Shown: positions 16,205 to 24,794 of the stretch, piece after piece
How the letters are laid out: every line of letters starts with the position of its first letter
How positions within the stretch are numbered: the first letter of the stretch is position 1
Assembly (NCBI RefSeq): GCF_014195585.1
Contig: NZ_JACICA010000002.1
Coordinates: forward strand, 310,001 to 374,000
Length of the DNA stretch: 64,000 nt
Direction of reading: 5' to 3'
Origin: Alloprevotella rava
Lineage (GTDB): Bacteria > Bacteroidota > Bacteroidia > Bacteroidales > Bacteroidaceae
Made by a program: the position numbers and the translations under genes
Notes under the pieces: model-generated
Database searches by the model: none
The model's input: only the letters and a program-made list of their open reading frames with translations
Told to the model about the DNA's origin: nothing

Positions 16205-16891
16205 GTGCAACATCATCACACAAACGGAGCAACGCAAATACCGCTGGCAGAAACTGACAGCGTAGAGCGGCTGTACGACTACTTGGAATCCCACTGCACT
16301 CCGGAGGATGAATACATGCACCGCCTTTATCGAGCCACCAACACACAGCTCGTGCGGCCGCGCATGGCCAGCGGACACATGCAGGGAATACTCCTGCGCA
16401 TGATTGCACAAATGGTGCGCCCCCAGACCGTACTCGAAATCGGCACTTACTCTGGCTATTCCGCTCTGTGTCTGGCTTCGGGGATGGAAAAAGGTACTAA
16501 GATCTATACTTTCGAGGTGAATGATGAGCAGGAGGACTTTACCAAGCCGTGGTTTGATAATTCTCCCTATCCGGCCGATATAGAAATGATTATTGGCGAC
16601 GTTCTAAAGTTGCTCCCCGATATGGACATTCGTTTCGACCTCGTTTTTATCGATGCCAACAAAAGGGACTACCGCGCCTACTACGACCTTGTCTTTCCGC
16701 GTCTCAATCCGGGCGGCGTGATTCTGGCGGATAATACGCTCTGGGATAATCACGTTATCGATCCAGCTTATGATGACGATGTGCAGACAAAGGCTATTAA
16801 AGATTTCAATGATTATGTGGTGCAGGACAGCCGTGTGGAGAAAATTATTCTCCCGCTGCGCGACGGACTTACTATGATTCGTAAAAAATAA
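16205..16891 (+). CDS. O-methyltransferase, class I SAM-dependent (family 3)
   Basis: I chose the GTG at 16205 (228 residues) because homologues of this type begin shortly before an LYDYLESHC-like helix; the frame extends upstream to a TTG at 16115, giving 258 residues. The family features are RPRMASGHMQG, the SAM-binding VLEIGTYSGYSALCLASG, the acidic FIDANKRDYRAYY and the metal-binding VILADNTLWDNHV. It resembles cation-dependent catechol-type O-methyltransferases, but bacterial members often have unknown substrates. The rbfA gene follows after 7 bases, so co-expression is likely. Confidence 0.85.
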   Translation: MQHHHTNGATQIPLAETDSVERLYDYLESHCTPEDEYMHRLYRATNTQLVRPRMASGHMQGILLRMIAQMVRPQTVLEIGTYSGYSALCLASGMEKGTKIYTFEVNDEQEDFTKPWFDNSPYPADIEMIIGDVLKLLPDMDIRFDLVFIDANKRDYRAYYDLVFPRLNPGGVILADNTLWDNHVIDPAYDDDVQTKAIKDFNDYVVQDSRVEKIILPLRDGLTMIRKK

Positions 16892-16898
16892 GACCAAT

Positions 16899-17237
16899 AT
16901 GGAAACTACCCGTCAACAGAAAATAGACCGCCTGATACAGAAAGAGCTCGGCGAAATGTTTCAACGCCAAACTCAAGCTATGCGAGGCGTGCTTGTGAGT
17001 GTAAGTAATGTGCGCGTAAGCCCAGATCTCAGCGTGTGCAACGTTTATGTCAGTGTTTTTCCTTCAGAAAAGGCCGATGAGATAGTAAAAAATCTCAACG
17101 ACAACGTTCGCAGTATTCGCTACGACCTCGGACAGCGCGTGAGACATCAGCTCCGAATCATCCCCGAACTAAAGTTCTTCAAAGATGATACCCTCGACTA
17201 CATCGAGCACATTGATGAACTTTTGGGCAACAAGTAA
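16899..17237 (+). CDS. rbfA: Ribosome-binding factor A
   Basis: 112 residues, typical of RbfA. It opens with RQQKIDRLIQKELGEMFQ, has the KH-like core VSVSNVRVSPDLSVCNVYVSVFP, and closes with LRIIPELKFFKDDTLDYIEHIDELL. RbfA binds the 30S subunit near helix 1 of 16S rRNA and assists late maturation and cold adaptation. It lies 7 bases after the methyltransferase gene and 12 bases before the LolC/E-type permease gene. Confidence 0.93.
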   Translation: METTRQQKIDRLIQKELGEMFQRQTQAMRGVLVSVSNVRVSPDLSVCNVYVSVFPSEKADEIVKNLNDNVRSIRYDLGQRVRHQLRIIPELKFFKDDTLDYIEHIDELLGNK

Positions 17238-17249
17238 GTAGCGACACCC

Positions 17250-18485
17250 ATGTCGTTTCCATTCTACATTGCGCGCCGCTATCTTTTTTCTAAGAAGCAG
17301 CACAACGTTATTAACCTTATTAGCGGCATCTCCGTGGTAGGGGTAGCACTGGCTACACTTGCCATGGTTTGCGTTATGTCTGGCTTCAATGGTTTTCAAG
17401 ACCTCATTGGGAATCTTTTCACTGCCTTCGATCCGCAGCTGGAATTGGTTCCAACGCAGGGTAAGGTAATGGCAGAAGACGATCCCTCGCTGGTGGCTGT
17501 GAGGCGCAATAGCAAAGTGGCAGCGGCCACAAACAGCTATGAGGACAACGCCCTCATACTTTTCAAAGGGCGCCCTTTGGTGATCACGCTAAAAGGCGTG
17601 GACGACAATTTCACAAAGACGTCCGAAATCAAGAATATTCTTTACGGACAAGGGCAGTATTCGCTCCATCGTGGCAATTTGAATTACGGTATCCCAGGTT
17701 ATAATCTCGCTCTGCAAATGGGAGGTTTGAATTTCGGGACGCTGCAAATCTGTGTGCCCAAAAAGGGCGAGCAAATCAATCTGGCTAATCCGATAGAAAA
17801 CATCAATGTTGATGATTTGACGGCTTCAGGAATCTGTTTTCAGGTTCATCAGCAGAAGTATGACGATAATCTCATGCTTTGTTCTCTCCCCTTTGTTCAA
17901 GGGCTTTATAATCAAGAAGGCTGCATCACTAAGTTAGAACTCAAACTCAAAGATGGCGTTGACGAACAAGTGGCTAAAAAGGAATTGCAACAATTGGCAG
18001 GGCCACGATTCAGAGTGCTCGATCGCTATGAGCAACACGAGGAAACGTTCAACGTGATGCAGATAGAAAAACTCTTCGCCTTTGCTTTTCTCACCTTCAT
18101 AGTCCTCGTGGCTTGCTTCAATATCATAGGTAGCGTTTCGATGCTAATTATTGACAAAACAAAGGACATATCCACGCTTCGTCACCTCGGAGCTACCAAT
18201 AAACAGATAGTGCACATTTTTCTCTTTGAGGGCTGGCTCATTTCCTTTATGGGAGCGATTATTGGCATTGTTCTCGGTCTCATTTTATGCCTTTTGCAGC
18301 AGCAGTTCGGGCTGCTAAAGCTCGAGCCAACAGGCGGCGGCAACTTTATCGTGGATGCGTATCCCATCAGCGTTCATGTGCTCGACATCGTGATAATCTT
18401 CTTCACCGTCATCATTGTTGGTTTCCTCAGCGTGTGGTATCCGGTGAACTATCTGAGCCGCAAAAGCATGGATTCGCAAGCATAA
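17250..18485 (+). CDS. LolC/LolE-type ABC transporter permease (FtsX/MacB fold)
   Basis: 411 residues starting FPFYIARRYLFSKKQHNVINLISGISVVGVALAT, the LolC/E opening. A transmembrane helix at about 22-45 is followed by a large periplasmic domain (about 46-270) and three C-terminal helices (about 275-400) in an FtsX domain, with LRHLGATNKQIVHIFLFEGWLI as the cytoplasmic coupling segment. The family extracts lipoproteins from the inner membrane and hands them to LolA. The LolD ATPase is not adjacent. It ends the aroQ-pyk-rbfA group; a type 2 intergenic repeat element follows. Confidence 0.88.
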   Translation: MSFPFYIARRYLFSKKQHNVINLISGISVVGVALATLAMVCVMSGFNGFQDLIGNLFTAFDPQLELVPTQGKVMAEDDPSLVAVRRNSKVAAATNSYEDNALILFKGRPLVITLKGVDDNFTKTSEIKNILYGQGQYSLHRGNLNYGIPGYNLALQMGGLNFGTLQICVPKKGEQINLANPIENINVDDLTASGICFQVHQQKYDDNLMLCSLPFVQGLYNQEGCITKLELKLKDGVDEQVAKKELQQLAGPRFRVLDRYEQHEETFNVMQIEKLFAFAFLTFIVLVACFNIIGSVSMLIIDKTKDISTLRHLGATNKQIVHIFLFEGWLISFMGAIIGIVLGLILCLLQQQFGLLKLEPTGGGNFIVDAYPISVHVLDIVIIFFTVIIVGFLSVWYPVNYLSRKSMDSQA

Positions 18486-18604
18486 GCCAACGTTTAGACT
18501 TATTGAATCCTATTGTCTAACTCCCCATATTTTTGAATATAAGCACTTGTCTTTGCTGCGCACTTAGTATGTATATCTACTCCTACCAGCAAAAACTTAT
18601 TTTT

Positions 18605-18769
18605 TGTTGTCACGTTGTCACAGAGGTGTAAACGCGTTGATAGATAGCTGTTTATAAGCGTGACAGCAGTGTGACAACAAAATTTTATTGTCACCTTGTT
18701 GTCACGCCTATAATATGTACGTTATCAGATAGTTAAGACTAAAGTGTGACGACGTGACGACGTGACGAT
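18605..18769 (-). repeat. GTGACAAC-box repeats (type 2 composite, copy G)
   Basis: At least seven GTGAC/GTCAC boxes lie here, mostly as TTGTCAC or GTGACAAC, ending in the tandem GTGACGACGTGACGACGTGACG at 18746-18767 (direct 9-bp repeats). Read on the minus strand, it aligns with 48719-48890 box for box. With array G it forms a composite that fills the space between the convergent ends of the LolC/E-type and sbcC genes. Confidence 0.8.
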
Positions 18770-18840
18770 GAAAAAACAAAATGTAGGGAGGAGGGAGAGC
18801 ATGTATAGATATAGTTTTCTTTGTTCTGTGCTCCACTACT

Positions 18841-18929
18841 ATAAGGGTGTTGACTGACGCAATAAGGATGTCAGCTGACAGAATAAGGCTATCAACTGAT
18901 ACGCTTATTGTATCTGCTGATAGCCTTAT
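18841..18929. repeat. 21-bp phased ATAAGG array G
   Basis: ATAAGG starts at 18841, 18862 and 18883, then GCTTAT at 18903 and CCTTAT at 18924. Direct steps are exactly 21 bp; the switch of orientation changes the step to 20. Between 18862 and 18883 lies the perfect palindrome TGTCAGCTGACA. The array ends 16 bases before the sbcC stop codon. Confidence 0.9.
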
Positions 18930-18944
18930 TCTATTTGTAACTAT

Positions 18945-21900
18945 TTAGACAATAGTGATGCGGCTCTGCCCGCTACTGGGGAGTTTCTCAACTCGAATCT
19001 GTGGGCTGATTTGGTTGCGGATTTGGTCGGTATGACTGATGACGCCCACCTTTCGTCCCTGCGAGTCTTCGAGGCTTGAGAGGGCTTGCATCACCAGTTC
19101 GAGGCTCTCGTGGTCGAGGTTGCCGAAGCCTTCGTCAATGAAAAGTGAGCCGATGCTTAGGCCGCTGGATGAGAGATTGGCTAGGCCGAGGGCTAACGTT
19201 AAGGAAACGACGAACGTCTCTCCGCCGCTGAGCGAACTGACATAGCGTTTCTCGTCGAACATATCGCGGTCGATGATTTCGAGCATCAGCGTGCCAGGCA
19301 TGTTTTGCAGGCGATAGCGCGGACAGAACTTCTCCAGCTGCACATTGGCGTGGTTGACGAGGAAACGGAATGTGTAGCTCTGCGCCAGTTCGCGGAATTT
19401 CTTTCCATCGGCCGAACCGAGCAGTTGGTCCAGTCGTTGCCATTCGGCTGCGTTGTCTTTTGCTTGTTGGAACTCTTCTTTCCGCTCTTGGGATTGAGCA
19501 ATGCTGTTGTTATGGGCCTGTAGGCGTGTGCGCAAGCCCACGATTGCTTCGTTGAGTTGTGCCTGCTGTTCGATGAGTGCCTGCTGCTGTTCGATGAGCT
19601 GTTGGCGCGTGTTGTCGTCAGTATTGGCGGGACGATTGCTTTCAGCCTGTAGTTGGAGCAGTGCTTTGCGCACTTGTTCCACTTGGTGCGCTGCGAGCGT
19701 TGCAGCCTTCTTGCGCGCATCGAGTTCGGTGCGCAGCTCGTTCCAGTTGCGCGGATCGGAGAAAATCTGCTTTAGCTCCGTCATTTGTATAGGCGCGTGC
19801 GTTCCGTTGAACTTGAGAATCCACAAGTCCATTGTAGACATTCCGTCGCTGTATTCCTCCTGTTTCTGTCGGCGCGTTTTCTCCAAGTTTTTATGTTGCC
19901 CCTCCAGGCGGTTAAGTTCGTTGTTGGTGGAGTCGAAAGCCTCCTGCGCTTTCTGCTGTGCTTGCAACATACCGGCGATATACTTTTTGAGGCGTTCCTC
20001 CTCGAGGCTGGGCGAAGATTCGCCAAAGAGGCGGCGCATTTCCTCGCGTTTGTCGTTGAGTCGTTGAAGGGCAGCATCCTTTTCGTCGCGCGCTTGCACC
20101 AGTTGGCGGTTGGCTTCTGTTTCGTTGTCCTTCATGGTCTTCACTTCCTCGCGCAGGATATTGATTTTGCCGTTCAGATCCTCCAGGCTGTTATTGGTGC
20201 GATTCCAATCGTCGAAGAGATTGTTGAGGCGCAGGCGGAAGTTGTCCGAGTTCTTTTGCCATTCTGTCAGCCAGCTTGAGAGCGTGATCATGCTGTCAAG
20301 GTCGCGGTAGAGTTCGCTGCAAACGCGGTCGCTTCTGTGGAGGTTTTGTTGCAGTCGCTCAATGTCGGACTGCTTTATCTTCAAGTCGGAGCGGAACGTG
20401 TTTACTTGATTTTCGTTGATCTGAATGCGCGCATTGAATTGCTCAATCTTCTCCGTGATTTCGTTGATGAGATTTTGGTGCTGATTGTAGGTGTCCATGT
20501 CTTTTGTAGACTCCTCACAACTTTTCATTGTGTTGTCGATGAGCATACCAAAGAGGGTGAAGCGCGCGCTGCGGTTGGTGGTTGGTGAGCAGTCGGTGAA
20601 TGAAGGATCGAGGTAGACATAGTTTTGCCATTCCGTTTCGTCCGCCGCTTGACTTTGTTCGAGTTCTTGCAGGTAAGTCTTATCAGCTTTTAGCTCTGCT
20701 TCATCGGCCGCCAACTTATTAGAGAGTTCCGAGAATTTCTTCTCTGCATTTTTGAACAGTTCCTCCGCTTCATCGAAGTCCTTACTGAGATTTTCGATGA
20801 GATTACCCAATTCGCGTTGCGTCTCCGTGTGGTAAGGATGATGTGTGGCACCGCAAACGGGGCAAGCCGTACCTTCTTTGAGATTTTTGCGCAATCGCTG
20901 AATGTTCTCACTATTGGAGAGCATATAGCTCTCGCGCTTTCGTTCGACATCCTCTTTGCGTACCATCATCTCCAGTCTTGTTCGTTCCAAGTCCTTACGC
21001 GTTTGTTCGAGGTTTCCCGTGTCGCGCGCAATTTTTGCCCGGCGTTCGTCAATACGTTCATAGCCCGTCACGATACGTTTCCAGAGTTCGCGTGCAGGTT
21101 TGAGCCCTTGCAGGCGATTGCGGAGTTGCGAGAGGCGCAGTTGGAGTTCGTCGCCGTTGTGTCCTTGATTGGCTTGGCGATGAATGAGCAATTCTGATTT
21201 TAGTCTGTTGAGCTGTGCTTGATCCTCCTGCTGTTTTTTCTCCAAACGCTCCAAAGTGTCGGAGAGAGTTTTGTGTTCAGCCTGCTTCGTTTTCAGTTCG
21301 TTGCTATCCTGCGCATTCTGTGTGGATTCCGTTCGGAAACTTGCCAGTTTGTCCTTGACAAGTTCGAACTTATCAAACATAACGCGGTGCACATTCAGTG
21401 TCTGTCGGTGGAGTTCCTTTTCTTTGATTTCCTCCTCCGTTTTTTCCATCACTGCGAGCTTTTCGTGATAGCGCGTTTGCCTATCTATAAGTGTACCTTG
21501 TGCTTGTTTGAGTTGCTGCAAGAGCTTTGTCACCTGATTTTCCGCTTCAGAAATTTCTCCCGACAGCTGATTTCCTTTGTTGATAGCCGGCTGCCAACGC
21601 ATTTGTTCGTTCTCGGCATCGGCCGTTTGCTCTTTGCTGGTGTCGAGCGCCGATATAGCCTGCTTCAGGCGCGTTCTGCAATCTGAGAGTTGGCTCATAA
21701 TCTCTTCGTCCTGGGCTTTAAGCTGCTCTATGTCGTTGGCGCGCACTTCTATCTTTTGGAAGAGCGGTAGCACCTCCTGCACAGAGTCGTAGCGTTCCAG
21801 TTTGAGCTGCTCACCTCTCATTTCGACCACGCGTTTCTGGGCTTCCATGTTGTGATTTTCGGCAGCTTCCAGTTGGGCCTTGGTTTGTGCGTAATTGTTG

Positions 21901-22706
21901 AGCCACAGTAGTTGCTCATCAATACTTTTCTGTTTTTCGCCTGCAAAGTTGTGAGCAGCAGTTTTCTGATGAAGGTCGTTGTTGAGTTCGTCGAGTTCGT
22001 CAGGCGTCAGGCAATAGCTAAGCAAACCTTTAATGTTGCTATCCATTTCCAGCACTTGCTTTTCAGCATCAGCATGTAGTTCGTGGATTTTCTGCGAGAT
22101 GCGGCCGTAGATGTCCGTACCTGTGAGTTTCTCCAATAGCGACGACTTATCGCTCTTCTTAGCTTGCAGAAAAGTGGCAAAACTGTTCTGCGCCAGCATC
22201 ACGGTGCGGGAAAATTGCGTATAATCGAGTCCGATGATTTCTGTGATTTTCTGTTGTATTTCACTATTGCGACCGTTGAAAGTAGTCTTCTTCGGCGCGA
22301 GCTGACGGAAGGAGCGTTGCACATCATCGTAGTTGCCCGTGCGCTTCATGCGGCAGCTCCAGCCGGCCTCATAGCGCGCTCCGTCGGGCATAGTGAATTC
22401 TACCTGCGCATAGGCTTCTTTCTTACCTCGGCGCAAGAGATTGCGCGTGTCGTAGGTCTGAAGATTTTTTACCACGCTGTCGTCCTGCGATAGCATTTCT
22501 TTGTTCAGCCGTTCAGCGTTGTCGAGGCGCGGGGCTTCATCGTAGAGCGCCAAACAGATGGCGTCGAGCAGTGTGGATTTGCCCGCGCCCGTATCGCCAC
22601 AAATAGCGAAGAGACCAGCCGAGCGCAGCGGTTCGGCTGTGAAGTCAATGACCTGTTCGCCCTCAAAGGAGGTCAGGTTGGAGAGGATTATCTTATCTAT
22701 TTTCAC
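18945..22706 (-). CDS. sbcC: Exonuclease SbcCD, ATPase subunit SbcC
   Basis: 1253 residues from a GTG start. The N-terminal half-ATPase has FEGEQVIDF and the Walker A loop GDTGAGKSTLLDA near residue 36. Long coiled coils (about 180-1050) flank a zinc hook CPVCGATHHP near residue 615. The C-terminal half carries the signature SLSGGETFVVSLTLALGLA and Walker B SLFIDEGFGNLD. With SbcD it opens DNA hairpins and trims protein-blocked ends. sbcD is immediately upstream with a 19-base gap, so the pair is one transcript. The 3' end abuts ATAAGG array G. Confidence 0.95.
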   Translation of the reverse strand: MKIDKIILSNLTSFEGEQVIDFTAEPLRSAGLFAICGDTGAGKSTLLDAICLALYDEAPRLDNAERLNKEMLSQDDSVVKNLQTYDTRNLLRRGKKEAYAQVEFTMPDGARYEAGWSCRMKRTGNYDDVQRSFRQLAPKKTTFNGRNSEIQQKITEIIGLDYTQFSRTVMLAQNSFATFLQAKKSDKSSLLEKLTGTDIYGRISQKIHELHADAEKQVLEMDSNIKGLLSYCLTPDELDELNNDLHQKTAAHNFAGEKQKSIDEQLLWLNNYAQTKAQLEAAENHNMEAQKRVVEMRGEQLKLERYDSVQEVLPLFQKIEVRANDIEQLKAQDEEIMSQLSDCRTRLKQAISALDTSKEQTADAENEQMRWQPAINKGNQLSGEISEAENQVTKLLQQLKQAQGTLIDRQTRYHEKLAVMEKTEEEIKEKELHRQTLNVHRVMFDKFELVKDKLASFRTESTQNAQDSNELKTKQAEHKTLSDTLERLEKKQQEDQAQLNRLKSELLIHRQANQGHNGDELQLRLSQLRNRLQGLKPARELWKRIVTGYERIDERRAKIARDTGNLEQTRKDLERTRLEMMVRKEDVERKRESYMLSNSENIQRLRKNLKEGTACPVCGATHHPYHTETQRELGNLIENLSKDFDEAEELFKNAEKKFSELSNKLAADEAELKADKTYLQELEQSQAADETEWQNYVYLDPSFTDCSPTTNRSARFTLFGMLIDNTMKSCEESTKDMDTYNQHQNLINEITEKIEQFNARIQINENQVNTFRSDLKIKQSDIERLQQNLHRSDRVCSELYRDLDSMITLSSWLTEWQKNSDNFRLRLNNLFDDWNRTNNSLEDLNGKINILREEVKTMKDNETEANRQLVQARDEKDAALQRLNDKREEMRRLFGESSPSLEEERLKKYIAGMLQAQQKAQEAFDSTNNELNRLEGQHKNLEKTRRQKQEEYSDGMSTMDLWILKFNGTHAPIQMTELKQIFSDPRNWNELRTELDARKKAATLAAHQVEQVRKALLQLQAESNRPANTDDNTRQQLIEQQQALIEQQAQLNEAIVGLRTRLQAHNNSIAQSQERKEEFQQAKDNAAEWQRLDQLLGSADGKKFRELAQSYTFRFLVNHANVQLEKFCPRYRLQNMPGTLMLEIIDRDMFDEKRYVSSLSGGETFVVSLTLALGLANLSSSGLSIGSLFIDEGFGNLDHESLELVMQALSSLEDSQGRKVGVISHTDQIRNQISPQIRVEKLPSSGQSRITIV

Positions 22707-22725
22707 TGTAGTATATTCTGCTCAG

Positions 22726-23955
22726 TTAAATATCGGTACATTCCTTTTCTGCTTGTTCGAAACGCAGGCGGAGGGAGTCGGGCATTTCGCTGCCGTAGCG
22801 ACTGTCGAACACTATCTGGGCCATTTCCATGGGGGTCAGACTGCGTATGTTTTCGATGCTTTCTGTTGTTGATTGCGCTTTAGAAGCTGTTTTCGGTGTT
22901 TCGCGCGTCATGCGACAGAAGTGGACTGCTTTTGTGCTCAAGGCTTCCGTCACCTCGTGGAGGAAGTTTGGTTCTGGCTGTTCCTCCAGCACGCGGAGCT
23001 CCAGATAGGGCCATGCTTCGCCATCGTCCTTCTTTCCGCGCTCCGGCAGCTTGTAGATTTCGTCCATAATAGTGAGCGGAGTGGCAGAGCCTTTGGCCGG
23101 AATGGTGAGCAAATGGCGCAATGGGTTGTATTCAAGATGGCTCACAACAGCATTGCCGTCCTCACCGATTTCCACCATTTTCACGCCGTGATGATAGAAC
23201 CTTTCGCTGAAACTCATTGGGAGAGCCGACCCGGCATAGTAGGCGTTGGTGCTCACTTGCTGGGCTTTGTGGATGTGTCCTAAAGCTACATAACTGAATC
23301 CTTCGCCCATGATGTCGGCGTCTACCCGGTCCTGACCGCCCACCACGAGGCGTTCGCTGTGTTCTTCGGCGTTGATGTCGGCACCTGCCGCATAGTAGTG
23401 GGCACAAGCCAAAGTGGGCAGCACCTTAAAGGGCGATTTGCGAAAACGCTTCTGCAAACCGTTGCGAAAATAGCGCAAACCCTCCTCCACGGACATACCT
23501 GCGGGATAGTCGCCGCTGCGCAGATAGGGAATAGCGAAGCAAACCACGCGGGCCTCGGCATCATCGCGCAAACTCAAAGGGAGGAGGTACTCGTCGAAGT
23601 CCACTTCTCCTTCCTCGTTGCGGTGTATCAGTCCGCGCACATAGATGTTGTGAGTTTTCAGCAAGGCTTGCGGAGCTTCCAATCGGCCTGCCGAGTCGTG
23701 ATTACCAGCTGTGATGACGATTTGAATACCCGGAACGGTCTCCGTAGCATCGTTGAGAAACTGATAGAACATTTCTTCCGCGCGGGCCGAGGGATTGGCC
23801 GAATCGAACACGTCGCCGCTGATGAGCAACGCGTCGGGCTGCTGCTGGCGGAGCGTTTCGAGCATCCAGCGCAAGAAATGGGTGAATTCCCCCTCGCGCT
23901 CATGTCGGTGGAAACTATTTCCCAAGTGCCAGTCGGCAGTATGAATGAGTTTCAT
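22726..23955 (-). CDS. sbcD: Exonuclease SbcCD, nuclease subunit SbcD
   Basis: The ATG at 23955 begins the conserved MKLIHTADWHLGNSFHR; the frame extends 27 codons upstream to 24036, but that part is not family-like. The 409-residue product has calcineurin-type phosphoesterase motifs: HTADWHLG (Asp, His), LLISGDVFDSANPS, VITAGNHDSAGRL and LGHIHKAQQ. It is the Mre11-like manganese nuclease partner of SbcC. A TACTTTTG box (minus strand 23986-23979) lies just upstream as a possible -7 element. An inverted repeat of GCCACG lies at 24011-24033. Confidence 0.93.
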   Translation of the reverse strand: MKLIHTADWHLGNSFHRHEREGEFTHFLRWMLETLRQQQPDALLISGDVFDSANPSARAEEMFYQFLNDATETVPGIQIVITAGNHDSAGRLEAPQALLKTHNIYVRGLIHRNEEGEVDFDEYLLPLSLRDDAEARVVCFAIPYLRSGDYPAGMSVEEGLRYFRNGLQKRFRKSPFKVLPTLACAHYYAAGADINAEEHSERLVVGGQDRVDADIMGEGFSYVALGHIHKAQQVSTNAYYAGSALPMSFSERFYHHGVKMVEIGEDGNAVVSHLEYNPLRHLLTIPAKGSATPLTIMDEIYKLPERGKKDDGEAWPYLELRVLEEQPEPNFLHEVTEALSTKAVHFCRMTRETPKTASKAQSTTESIENIRSLTPMEMAQIVFDSRYGSEMPDSLRLRFEQAEKECTDI

Positions 23956-24343
23956 TTTCTTCTGTTTATATTGTGATACAAAAGTAGTGATAAGCGCGAA
24001 AATAAAGAACGCCACGCGTGGAATTATTCGTGGCATTCAGTAAGTGGGGAATTAGAAAACGACGGGATTGCACCTACTTCCGAACAACGGCCTTTGCCGC
24101 TCCTGAAAGTATGTACCTGAATGAATAATAGAAAAAGTTACCGATTTATTAACAAAAGATGATTATCAGTATGAAGCTAAAAATGGAGAATCTGCCCCAT
24201 CTGTATCAATTTTCGCCCACTTTTTGGTGGGATAGATTTGAGAAAATGGAGAAGAAAGCTTCAGTTAGTATTGTTTTTCATAGTTTTTCTTTCATTTTCG
24301 GTCGTATTTTTTCAAAAATGCGCCCATACCTCTCCGTCTGTTT

Positions 24344-24545
24344 CCTTATTGTGTCCGCTGGCTTCCTTATTCTGTTGGCGGATTCCCTTATTGTATTGGC
24401 TGACGCAATAAGGATATTTGCGTTCAGGAAGGTGGAGTTGCTCGCTCTCTCCATTTTGTGCGCGGTTTTGTGGCGTTTGTGGGAGGGAAAAAGTGAGAAT
24501 ATTCTTGACTGAATTTAGCCCACGAATTTTCACGAAAGGGGCGAA
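24344..24545 (-). repeat. Composite intergenic element, type 1, copy D (with 21-bp array)
   Basis: Read on the minus strand: arm TTCGCCCCTTTCGTGAA...TTCGTGGGCT (24545-24517), a TTCTCACTTTTTCCC box (24495-24481), a GGAGAGAGCG segment, then the array. CCTTAT hexamers are at 24344, 24365 and 24386 (21 bp apart) and ATAAGG at 24408. The arm-to-array span, 202 bp, equals that of copy B. It lies between the 3' side of envC and the 5' side of sbcD. The remaining bases, 23987-24343, hold only AT-rich sequence and the small hairpin at 24011. Confidence 0.85.
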
Positions 24546-24561
24546 GAAGCACAAATAAGGG

Positions 24562-24780
24562 AGCTTCTTTCAGCTCCTCTATAAGTGGGAGTGCTCAGCT
24601 TGGGTTCTCGGATGGGTCAGACTAGTCGGACCAGTCCGATATTCAGTTCTCCGACCAGTCCGACCAGTCCGACCAGTCGGAGAACCAAATGCGGGAAAGC
24701 GGAAATCCAAGAAATTGTTAGAGAATCCTGCTACAAGTGCTAGCCGAGCACTCCCTCTTATGGGGGAGATGGAGGGGGCT
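24562..24780 (-). repeat. Element with 39-bp terminal inverted repeats, copy 2, with decamer block
   Basis: Arms 24562-24600 and 24742-24780 are 39 bases each and share the layout of copy 1 (5023-5157). The core is longer, about 141 bases, and contains at least six GACCAGTCCG-type units at 24608-24680. It begins 14 bases after the envC stop codon in the direction of transcription and is followed by composite D, the same order as copy 1 and composite A. A terminator role is plausible. Confidence 0.8.
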
Positions 24781-24794
24781 TTTTCTTTCTCCCA

